Shown here one piece after another: positions 16,169 to 21,780 of a stretch of 21,780 bases of DNA (the stretch's first letter is position 1; each line of letters opens with the position of its first letter). A model generated the notes under the pieces. That model saw only the letters and a list, made by a program, of their open reading frames with translations. It was not told where the DNA came from and made no database searches. Source of the DNA: CAYXWM01 sp964392115 (lineage in GTDB: Bacteria; Bacillota; Clostridia; Lachnospirales; WRBF01); assembly GCA_964392115.1 (NCBI GenBank), contig CAYMOU010000044.1, forward strand, positions 1 through 21,780. Direction: 5' to 3'. The position numbers and the translations under genes are program-made.

Positions 16169-16466
16169 CGATATGGACTAAGGTTAATAGGATATATTAC
16201 CAATAATTAATGACCATCCTTTTTCAGAAAAATTTGGATAGTCCGACTGATAACGTCCGTAAAATTTCACCATAATATTTTCTTATACTAATTTCATATT
16301 TATGGAGGATAAAAATTTGCAAAGTATCCTTGAATCTTTGTCTAAATTGCAAATTTTTATCTACTGTTTTAAATGAAATCAGTAATACAACACGTTTCCG
16401 GAGGCTCTTAAAAACATACGATTTTTCCGATTTGACCCGAATTATAAACTTGTAAGGGGTGATACA
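16169..16466. other. Intergenic region between the larE operon and the peptidase gene
   Basis: About 300 bases lie between divergent transcripts. I see the larE promoter at one end, the 15-bp inverted repeat at 16308-16361 and the ribosome binding site of the peptidase (AAGGGG, 16454-16459). I found no convincing -35/-10 pair for the plus-strand peptidase gene. Confidence 0.5.
16308..16361. repeat. Perfect 15-bp inverted repeat with 24-base loop
   Basis: GATAAAAATTTGCAA (16308-16322) is exactly repeated in inverse at 16347-16361. The spacing and A+T content would suit an operator pair or an RNA hairpin in the leader of the peptidase gene. There is no U-tract adequate for a terminator. Confidence 0.7.
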
Positions 16467-16871
16467 GTGGAAGATTTATTGCTTATAGTGGAATGTACAA
16501 TGAACGAAGAAAGAGAAAAAAAAATCAGCAGTGTTTGCTCCGTAAAATATCGTCTACCCATAATAAATTCTTATGTGGTTTCCATTTCAGAATCCGAGCT
16601 TGATAAACTCCGGGGCATAGACGGCATAGAGGGCATATATCAAAGCACCTATATAACCGCCCAAATGAACTCTGCCAGGAAAATAGTAGGTGCGGAAAAG
16701 GTGCAAAGCTTGGGCTATTGCGGCCGAGGAGTAAGCATAGCCATACTGGATACCGGTGTTTCACCGGTCCCGGATTTGACCGAACCCAGAAATCGGATTG
16801 TTGCTTTTAAAGATATGGTAAACGGTGTGCCGGAGCCTTATGATGATAATGGGCACGGAACCCATGTTTAG
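16467..16871 (+). pseudogene. S8 (subtilisin-like) peptidase, interrupted after the catalytic His motif
   Basis: The first 134 residues are those of an S8 serine peptidase. The catalytic Asp lies in AILDTGVSPVPDL (residues 91-103), and the catalytic His in DNGHGTHV (residues 127-134). The conserved continuation AGI and the entire rest of the domain, including the oxyanion Asn and the catalytic Ser, are replaced by a TAG stop and unrelated sequence. A minus-strand serine recombinase follows at once, so the break is best explained by element insertion. The remaining 3' part should lie at the far end of the element, outside the window. The GTG start is supported by AAGGGG seven bases upstream. 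No signal peptide is seen, which fits intracellular clostridial S8 enzymes. As it stands the product cannot be an active peptidase. Confidence 0.88.
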
Positions 16872-16885
16872 GATATATGTCCCTT
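16855..16885. other. Probable attachment-site junction (left end of the integrated element)
   Basis: Similarity to S8 peptidases ends within the codons for HGTHV, near 16868-16870, and the element-side sequence begins at about TAGGATATATG. Large serine recombinases cut in a 2-bp core and leave hybrid att sites, usually beside the recombinase gene, as here. The exact core cannot be set without the other end or an empty site. Confidence 0.65.
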
Positions 16886-16889
16886 ACAT

Positions 16890-16945
16890 TTTTGTTTTAA
16901 AAATTATAGCTGTCTTGAAAGGATTATATATCCTTTCAGAACAGC
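16890..16945 (-). terminator. Terminator of the recombinase gene
   Basis: GCTGTCTTGAAAGGA (16909-16923) pairs with 16931-16945 at 13 of 15 positions around a 7-base loop. On the minus strand it is followed by TATAATTTTT. It overlaps the recombinase stop codon (16936-16938). Confidence 0.75.
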
Positions 16946-18552
16946 CAATGAATAACGATTTCCTGTTCATTTTTTGATGTTCTTTCGCCTATTTCGATAT
17001 AGTCGATAAATTCGTTTACCATTTCATGGGTTAGCTCTTCGAAATCTGCAAATTTTTTCAGTAAGCCCTCTACATCACCTAAAGAGTTGAAACGAAGCTT
17101 TAGGGAGGCAACTTCTTCCTCCAACCGGACTTTGCGTTTTTTATGCTGAGTTATCTCGTCCTGTATAGTTCCTTTCATATCAACAAATTCCTCGTCTGAA
17201 AGCAAACCTTTCACTTTTTCCTTAAAGGCAGCGGCAATATAGGCGTTATTGTTCTCAATCTCTCTATCAATTACAGTTAACTCCCGTTCTTTTTGCGAAA
17301 TATCCTTTTTTATGGTGGATTTATTGTTAAGGGACTCCATAACTACACTAACATTGCCGGCATTAGACATATAGTCATTAATAATCTCTCTTATCCGTAC
17401 CTCAACTATAGTAGTTAGTTTATTTAGCTTAATGCTGTGTGGGGAACATTCGTTGGATTTTGTTTTGTTAGATAGATTACAGCGCATATGGTATGTCTTA
17501 CCGTCACGACAAGGTGTACCCCTGTGCATATTAGACCCACAATCTAAGCACCTTAGTTTTCCTGCAAACAAGTGAGCATCCCTGGTACCTTTATACCCAT
17601 ATGTAGGTTTATGCACAGTCCTTTTTTTATCCATCAGACTTTGAACGGTATAAAAGGTTTTTTCATCTATTATGGCTGTGTGGGTATTTTCAACAATAAT
17701 ATGTTCGTCTTTGGGAACGGCTTTTACTTTTTTGCTTTTATAGCTTACTTTTTTTTCCTTACCTTGCACCATATGCCCTAAGTACATTTTGTTTGTAAGT
17801 ATCCTTCTTACAGTGTTTAGCGCCCATACCCCGTAAGTAGTGCTGTATTTACCGCTGTTAGGGGTTTTTAGGTTAATACCCTTTAGCTCCTTATAGGTAG
17901 AAGGGGTAGGAACTCCACGTTCAGTCAGTATTGCCGATATTTTATAACTCCCATTGCCTTGTAAATACAATCTGAATATTTCCCTTACCACAGATGCAGC
18001 CTCGTCATCAATTATTAACTTATGTTTATCTTTAGGGTCTTTAATATATCCATAGCAAGCATATGCACCTAAGAATTTTCCTGCTTTCATTTTGCTTTCA
18101 AAAACCCTTTTTATACTATTAGATAAATCCTCGCTGTACCACTCGTTTACTAAGCTGTTTATCTGACGTGCTTTTTTAGTCCCTTTTATGTTTGTGTCCA
18201 CATGGTCTACGATACTGACGAAGCGTATACCCCACGAATCAAACTCTCTGTTCAAATAGCGTTCAGCCAGTTCCATATCCCTTGTAAAGCGGGATTGGTG
18301 TTTGCATAACACAATATTAAACAATCCGTTTTCAGCGTCTTTAAGCAATTGGTTAAAAGCGGGGCGCTCCCTATCAAACCCTTTACGGTCGTCATCGCTG
18401 TATATTTTATGTACGCTCCAATCTTGAGCCATAGCATAATCAACAAGCAACAACTTCTGGTTTTGTATGCTCTCGCTGTCGTCCCCCTTGTTTATTTTAT
18501 CCTCGTCTTCTTTTGAAAGACGGCAGTAGATTGCCACTTTTTCTTCATTCAT
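16936..18552 (-). CDS. Large serine recombinase (site-specific integrase, TndX/TnpX-like)
   Basis: The 538-aa protein has the three-part layout of large serine recombinases. The N-terminal resolvase domain (about 1-150) has the nucleophile Ser13 in IYCRLSKEDE, with Arg11, and Arg88 and Arg91 in SRFTRDM. The recombinase domain (about 165-310) follows. A zinc ribbon has Cys335 and Cys338 (LRCLDCGS), Cys358 and Cys369. A coiled-coil (about 405-490) follows, of the kind that controls integration versus excision. It cuts both DNAs through a phosphoserine link and integrates a circular element at attB. All catalytic residues are present, so it is probably active. The ribosome site is GGGGGT seven bases before ATG. 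Its promoter (18605-18633) lies inside a dyad-symmetric region. The peptidase gene is its likely target. Confidence 0.95.
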   Translation of the reverse strand: MNEEKVAIYCRLSKEDEDKINKGDDSESIQNQKLLLVDYAMAQDWSVHKIYSDDDRKGFDRERPAFNQLLKDAENGLFNIVLCKHQSRFTRDMELAERYLNREFDSWGIRFVSIVDHVDTNIKGTKKARQINSLVNEWYSEDLSNSIKRVFESKMKAGKFLGAYACYGYIKDPKDKHKLIIDDEAASVVREIFRLYLQGNGSYKISAILTERGVPTPSTYKELKGINLKTPNSGKYSTTYGVWALNTVRRILTNKMYLGHMVQGKEKKVSYKSKKVKAVPKDEHIIVENTHTAIIDEKTFYTVQSLMDKKRTVHKPTYGYKGTRDAHLFAGKLRCLDCGSNMHRGTPCRDGKTYHMRCNLSNKTKSNECSPHSIKLNKLTTIVEVRIREIINDYMSNAGNVSVVMESLNNKSTIKKDISQKERELTVIDREIENNNAYIAAAFKEKVKGLLSDEEFVDMKGTIQDEITQHKKRKVRLEEEVASLKLRFNSLGDVEGLLKKFADFEELTHEMVNEFIDYIEIGERTSKNEQEIVIHWLF

Positions 18553-18574
18553 AGTAAGTACCCCCGAAATTTAA

Positions 18575-18655
18575 GGCACTAACCACTCATATTACGGTAA
18601 TAATATTATAAACCGTGGTTTGAGTGGTTACAACTCATTTTAATTAGTTAGTGCC
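18575..18655. repeat. Nested inverted repeats over the recombinase promoter (candidate operator)
   Basis: AACCACTCA (18581-18589) is inverted as TGAGTGGTT at 18621-18629. An outer pair GGCACTAAC (18575-18583)/GTTAGTGCC (18647-18655) and an inner pair ACGGT (18594-18598)/ACCGT (18612-18616) also occur. The AACCACTCA arms are centred on about 18605 and bracket the -10 box, as expected of a repressor site or of recombinase autoregulation. Confidence 0.65.
18605..18633 (-). promoter_or_regulatory. Promoter of the recombinase gene
   Basis: On the minus strand TTGTAA (18628-18633) and a perfect TATAAT (18605-18610) are 17 bases apart. The start is predicted near 18598, about 45 bases before the recombinase ATG. 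The promoter lies downstream of the two tiny genes, so the recombinase can be transcribed independently of them. Confidence 0.75.
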
Positions 18656-18777
18656 GGATTTTCCTTCTCCTGTATGGTTTTTATAAGCTTCGTAATACTT
18701 TTTGCCAATTCATTACAACGCTTTGCTTCAGAATTAGGCATATAAATGTCCTTAATAATGAATTTAGGGTCTTTCAT
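18640..18777 (-). CDS. Small protein of unknown function (45 aa), upstream of the recombinase
   Basis: A 45-aa frame starts MKDPKFIIKDIYMPNSEAKR and ends ENPALTN. It has a good ribosome site (AAGGGGTG six bases before ATG), and its ATG overlaps the TGA of the preceding 40-aa gene by four bases (ATGA), which indicates translational coupling. It is basic and helical in the middle (AKSITKLIKTIQEKE). It resembles the small, unnamed genes that often precede large serine recombinases. It could be a regulator or recombination directionality factor, but nothing in the sequence proves it. Its stop codon lies within the outer repeat of the recombinase operator region. Confidence 0.7.
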   Translation of the reverse strand: MKDPKFIIKDIYMPNSEAKRCNELAKSITKLIKTIQEKENPALTN

Positions 18778-18896
18778 AAACAGCACCCCTTAAATTCTTG
18801 GGTTAATAAATTGTATTCCTCGTAATTACAAAGTATTTTACGAAACAGGCTTTGCAGCTTGAACAATTTATAGCTCATTTCCTGTAATTCATTCAT
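18774..18896 (-). CDS. Small protein of unknown function (40 aa), coupled to the next small gene
   Basis: A 40-aa frame starts MNELQEMSYKLFKLQSLFRK and ends EFKGCCL. The ribosome site GAGGGTG lies five bases before ATG. The stop overlaps the start of the 45-aa gene in ATGA. The central part looks like one amphipathic helix, and the C-terminus carries adjacent cysteines. I recognise no family. The strong ribosome site and the coupling are the reasons to call it a gene. Confidence 0.68.
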   Translation of the reverse strand: MNELQEMSYKLFKLQSLFRKILCNYEEYNLLTQEFKGCCL

Positions 18897-19033
18897 ACAA
18901 ACACCCTCTTAATTTTTGAATGTTTTATGAGAAAACCCACGGCAAAATATACATAAAACGTAATGTATAAAATAATAGATGTTCAAAATCAGCCGAGCCG
19001 GTTCTTTCATGGAATAAATTACGAAAAAAGGAC

Positions 19034-19060
19034 AAAAAAATAAGACCCTTTGCAGGGTCT
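19034..19060 (-). terminator. Rho-independent terminator
   Basis: AGACCC (19043-19048) pairs with GGGTCT (19055-19060) around a 6-base loop. On the minus strand it is followed by TATTTTTTTG. It ends transcripts from the cargo genes or a short transcript from the promoter at 19118-19152. Confidence 0.8.
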
Positions 19061-19117
19061 AAATTCTAGTATTAAGTTTTAACTTTTTGCTTTCTATCTT
19101 TGCCTTCAACGCTATCT

Positions 19118-19152
19118 ATACTATAATACACTATTATGTAATCCAATTACAA
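19118..19152 (-). promoter_or_regulatory. Candidate promoter of a short leader or small RNA
   Basis: On the minus strand there are two overlapping choices: TTGGAT (19141-19146) with TAGTAT (19118-19123) at 17 bases, or TTGTAA (19147-19152) with TATTAT (19123-19128) at 18 bases. The terminator at 19034-19060 is only about 60 bases downstream of the predicted start. The region is A+T-rich, so chance matches are possible. Confidence 0.4.
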
Positions 19153-19289
19153 AACCTTTTTGTCTAAAACATTGCGAATAAGGATTTGACTCTCGTAAAT
19201 CTAAATGTTAATTATAAAAAGGTATATGATGGCTCATATATTTTTAAGATTTAACTTCTATGTATTAACATGATAAGAAACCAGCAATA

Positions 19290-19742
19290 TTAAAATCTAG
19301 AAAATTTTGAAAGCACCGCTATTTCGTGAATTAATTGCTCAAAAAATTCTTTGCTCCAAAAACGAGGATGCGATCGGCCATGCAAAACTTTATTTCGACC
19401 ATTTTCATCACCGCAAGCATGTGTATATTTAAAGTGTTTTTTTACACCTTCATGGAGCTTTACATATTCCGAATTATCTTGATTCTCCTCCATTGCAAAC
19501 TTAATAAGATTCATTCCGACTCTTACTTTTAGAGGCTGTCCATTGCAATCAAAAAAAGGTAATTCATAGTCAGATGTAGTTGTCCGAATCATTTCTTCTA
19601 AATATGAATAAGCAAACGGAGTTAGTACGGAATAAGAATTGGGGACTTTGTTATAAATTTCTTTTATAACGCCCCAGTCCGGTGCCCAATTCCAAAAGTG
19701 AGCATAGTTGATAATTTCATCAAAATCCTCAAATATAGACAC
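19290..19742 (-). CDS. HEPN-motif protein, putative ribonuclease
   Basis: The C-terminal part carries RNKVLH (residues 116-121 from the start used here). This matches the catalytic Rx4-6H motif of HEPN ribonucleases in its preferred form R-N-x3-H, and is followed by HGRSHPRFW and a helix (EFFEQLIHEIAVLSKF). HEPN domains serve as metal-independent RNases in toxin-antitoxin, abortive-infection and CRISPR proteins. The start is set at GTG (19740-19742) because AGGAGG lies six bases before it; an in-frame ATG at 19758-19760 has only a badly spaced site. The product is then 150 aa. It follows the large helical gene by 43 bases, so the two are probably one operon. I do not recognise the family of the N-terminal half (EDFDEIINYAHFWNWAPDWG). 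Confidence 0.72.
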   Translation of the reverse strand: MSIFEDFDEIINYAHFWNWAPDWGVIKEIYNKVPNSYSVLTPFAYSYLEEMIRTTTSDYELPFFDCNGQPLKVRVGMNLIKFAMEENQDNSEYVKLHEGVKKHFKYTHACGDENGRNKVLHGRSHPRFWSKEFFEQLIHEIAVLSKFSRF

Positions 19743-19785
19743 TGATACCCTCCTTAGCATTTACCTTTATACTAGAAATGGGAAT

Positions 19786-21780
19786 TTACAGTTGTATAAA
19801 AATACTATACAAATAGATCCATCGTTCTGTATGCTCCTTACATTTTGAGCTATCCATATTTCTTAATGCTTTTTTTGCTATGTAAAATTGTATTTCGTTT
19901 TCTTTAATATAAGACAGAATTTTATCAGGGTAAAACAATAACCATTCAACATCAAATTCATCTTGAGTAAAATCATCAATGTTGAAAAAGTAGTCAAATT
20001 CTGACCAATAGCCTTTATATTTTGATAATGTGTTCATAGCAATGTTATTATCTATAAGGAAAAATGATATTTTCCTTATAGATTCTTCTTGTGGTAGAAA
20101 TGAATATCGCTTCATACCAGGCACGCTATTTATTGCTATTTCTTCCTCTAAGTAATCATCAATCAAATATAAATATTCCATAATGTTCAAAGTATTATCT
20201 ATTTTTGATTTTTCAATTAATTGCCAAACTGTTTTTATTTCATAATTTTCTATGAATATATTTTTGGCGTCTATCAATAAGTATGAAGCTAACGGCACTA
20301 TTGCAGATATAAACAATTGTAGACTATCTTTACGTGCAATAATGAAATTCGATATATCTATAAACTCATATGCACAAATGGAAGCAATAGTCGACATTGT
20401 TCTACCTATCAATGATATATCACTAAATTCAATATCATTATAATTTTCAAGTTTATTAATAAAATATTTTTCTAAAGTTTTGAGAAAACTGGCAGCATTA
20501 TCATTCGTTGTATACTTTTGAATAGTACCAATTCTATCTTGATATGTCCAATATCCGTTTTTACATTCCAGTATGAATTCAATAATTTCTAATGCGGAGT
20601 TTACATTTTTTAAATAATGAGAACTTATATAAAGCACCATTTGTATTTCTGAGGAAAGTTCTATCCACCATAGATATTCCGTCATAAGTATTTCATCATC
20701 AAACTTTAACTTGTAAAAATTTATTAGTTTAAGCACATAACATTCCAACTTTTCTACTTCTTCAAATGGTACGGAACTAAACTTAATATATTCTTCAAAA
20801 TAACGTAAGTCATCTTTCTTGCAACACTTTGATAAAAGAATAATATCTTGTAATTCAAATTTTAACCTTGTATTACATATATGAGCAAACGCACCAGTTG
20901 CTTTTTTATGAATTTCCTTATAATAGGCACGTAGCCATATAAACATCGCATTTTTTATATAATTTTTACTCTCCGTGTACCCTTGTACACATATCATATT
21001 ATCTTCTATAAATTTTACTGCTTCTAACATATCCAATTTTATTTTGTCAAACTTAGATAGTCCTGTACTCATAGTATCCGATGTTAATGATTTTTCGATT
21101 TCATATTTATTATTCATCAGATCATTAATTTCATCAGAGTAACAATTACTTTTTGCAAATTTACTTAAAAATCCATATTTACTTTTAAAATAATACGGAA
21201 GTTCATTAAATTGTGATTCGATATTGCAACATGACATTTCTACAGACATTTGTCCAAAAAATGTTTCGTCAACAACAAATATTCTTTGACCTGTGACGAT
21301 CCTCACTATTATTGGTTGAGCATAGTATGTTCTTGCACTATCAATTATCCTATATAAATGATATCTGTTTATCTGAGAAAGATAATAAATATCCCAGTCC
21401 TTACTTGCTTTAGAATCTCTTAACACCTCTGTAAATAAGATATAGCTTTCTGCCAGTTTTCCGATTTTACTTAAATAATATGCCTTTTTAAACTGTTTTT
21501 TTATTTCACTATATTCCAAAGAACAGTATTTAATCATTTCTTCGTAATCATTTTTAAAGGAATCACTGCTTATTTTAATGCATGGAAAATATAGATCAGT
21601 GTCTTTATGTAGACCTCTAATATCACAAGCTTTGACGAATAAATCAATATAGTTACATTTTAATTCATCAATTTCGTTATACTCATTTTTATGATCGAAA
21701 TAATCTTCCCATATGTTATCTATCTTACTAGAGAGCGTCTTCAAACTGTCAAAATAACCAAATAAGCATACAAGCAAGCT
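19786..21780 (-). CDS. Large helical protein of unknown function, 5' end outside window
   Basis: The frame is open to the window edge with no stop upstream of the first possible TTG codon, so the true start is probably beyond 21780. About 664 residues are visible, nearly all predicted helical, with a TPR-like stretch early on (IKKQFKKAYYLSKIGKLAESYILFTEVL). No catalytic motif is seen in the visible part. An enzymatic N-terminal domain could lie outside the window. The helical arm followed by a HEPN gene recalls the sensor regions of antiphage proteins such as SIR2-TPR types, but this is a loose resemblance and not an assignment. It is strikingly A+T-rich compared with the Hsp70 operon, consistent with horizontal transfer as element cargo. 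Confidence 0.75.
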   Translation of the reverse strand, partial: SLLVCLFGYFDSLKTLSSKIDNIWEDYFDHKNEYNEIDELKCNYIDLFVKACDIRGLHKDTDLYFPCIKISSDSFKNDYEEMIKYCSLEYSEIKKQFKKAYYLSKIGKLAESYILFTEVLRDSKASKDWDIYYLSQINRYHLYRIIDSARTYYAQPIIVRIVTGQRIFVVDETFFGQMSVEMSCCNIESQFNELPYYFKSKYGFLSKFAKSNCYSDEINDLMNNKYEIEKSLTSDTMSTGLSKFDKIKLDMLEAVKFIEDNMICVQGYTESKNYIKNAMFIWLRAYYKEIHKKATGAFAHICNTRLKFELQDIILLSKCCKKDDLRYFEEYIKFSSVPFEEVEKLECYVLKLINFYKLKFDDEILMTEYLWWIELSSEIQMVLYISSHYLKNVNSALEIIEFILECKNGYWTYQDRIGTIQKYTTNDNAASFLKTLEKYFINKLENYNDIEFSDISLIGRTMSTIASICAYEFIDISNFIIARKDSLQLFISAIVPLASYLLIDAKNIFIENYEIKTVWQLIEKSKIDNTLNIMEYLYLIDDYLEEEIAINSVPGMKRYSFLPQEESIRKISFFLIDNNIAMNTLSKYKGYWSEFDYFFNIDDFTQDEFDVEWLLFYPDKILSYIKENEIQFYIAKKALRNMDSSKCKEHTERWIYLYSIFIQL

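Larger units (their letters stand above)
18897..19289. other. A+T-rich non-coding stretch inside the element
   Basis: About 390 bases have no convincing protein gene on either strand. It holds a minus-strand terminator (19034-19060) and a candidate minus-strand promoter (19118-19152). The rest (19153-19289) is the 3' region of the HEPN-motif gene, in which I see nothing further. Confidence 0.6.
16870..21780. mobile_element. Integrative element with large serine recombinase (left part; continues beyond window)
   Basis: It starts at the broken peptidase codon and runs to the window edge. Contents in order are the recombinase, two tiny coupled genes, a regulatory and terminator-rich stretch, a HEPN-motif gene and a large helical gene. 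All are on the minus strand, and the distal cargo is visibly richer in A+T than the Hsp70 operon. I see no conjugation, replication or phage structural genes in this part, so whether it is an ICE, a transposon-like island or a prophage is undecided. Confidence 0.75.

Noticed and set aside
16302..16376. 24-codon plus-strand frame starting MEDKNLQ, overlapping the inverted repeat
   Set aside because: No ribosome binding site precedes the ATG, and its sequence is fixed by the inverted repeat. Not called as a gene.
19060..19110. 16-codon minus-strand frame (TTG start, rich in Lys) before the terminator at 19034-19060, as a possible leader peptide
   Set aside because: No ribosome binding site before the TTG. 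Mentioned only as part of the possible small RNA.
19740..19760. ATG start at 19758-19760 for the HEPN-motif gene
   Set aside because: An AGGAGG lies inside this reading frame and is perfectly spaced from the GTG at 19740-19742, so the shorter form is preferred.
21775..21777. TTG as the true start of the large helical protein
   Set aside because: The frame is still open at the window edge, and no ribosome site can be seen, so the gene is treated as partial.
19786..21780. Assignment of the large helical protein as a SIR2-type (DSR2-like) defence protein
   Set aside because: Only a loose resemblance of the helical/TPR-like part. No NAD-binding or SIR2 motif is visible in the window.
1..21780. 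CRISPR array or toxin-antitoxin array
   Set aside because: No regularly spaced direct repeats were seen on either strand.

Overview
The window looks like a low-to-moderate G+C member of the Firmicutes, most likely class Clostridia. Supporting features are strong AGGAGG-type ribosome binding sites with some GTG and TTG starts, TTGACA/TATAAT promoters, many short-U-tract hairpin terminators, tRNAs without encoded CCA, and a TndX/TnpX-type large serine recombinase. The species cannot be named from sequence alone.

Layout. Positions 1-1212 are ordinary chromosome: the C-terminal end of a GGDEF diguanylate cyclase (+), a GNAT acetyltransferase (-), and a two-tRNA operon (tRNA-Leu CAA, tRNA-Pro CGG; -) with a clear promoter. 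Positions 1360-16168 form one long minus-strand operon. Transcription starts at a TTGACA-17-TACAAT promoter and runs larE, a beta-domain protein (379 aa), a large helical/TPR-like protein (877 aa), an Hsp70-like ATPase (561 aa), a long helical protein ending in a GrpE-like domain (597 aa), an Hsp70 homologue with eroded ATPase motifs (488 aa), a second intact Hsp70-like ATPase (545 aa), an Hsp70-VWA fusion (690 aa) and a TPR protein (389 aa). A strong hairpin overlaps the last stop codon.

The Hsp70 operon is the most interesting part. It encodes four Hsp70 homologues, none with a normal C-terminal helical lid. One has a metal-binding VWA domain in the lid position and one is probably catalytically dead. 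With them are a probable dedicated nucleotide-exchange factor and three repeat or beta-domain scaffold proteins. No J-domain protein is visible. None of these proteins shows a signal peptide or membrane segment, so I infer a cytoplasmic chaperone or scaffolding machine distinct from housekeeping DnaK-DnaJ-GrpE. Its clients are unknown.

Positions 16467-21780 are a broken host gene plus an integrated element. A subtilisin-like S8 peptidase gene runs normally up to the catalytic-His motif (GHGTHV) and then stops, and a large serine recombinase lies just beyond. This is the signature of site-specific integration into the peptidase gene. The element carries two tiny genes upstream of the recombinase, a strongly dyad-symmetric recombinase promoter, and A+T-rich cargo. 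The cargo is a small protein with an RNxxxH HEPN ribonuclease motif and a large helical protein that runs off the window. The pair has the look of a defence module, but that is inference. The other end of the element is outside the window.
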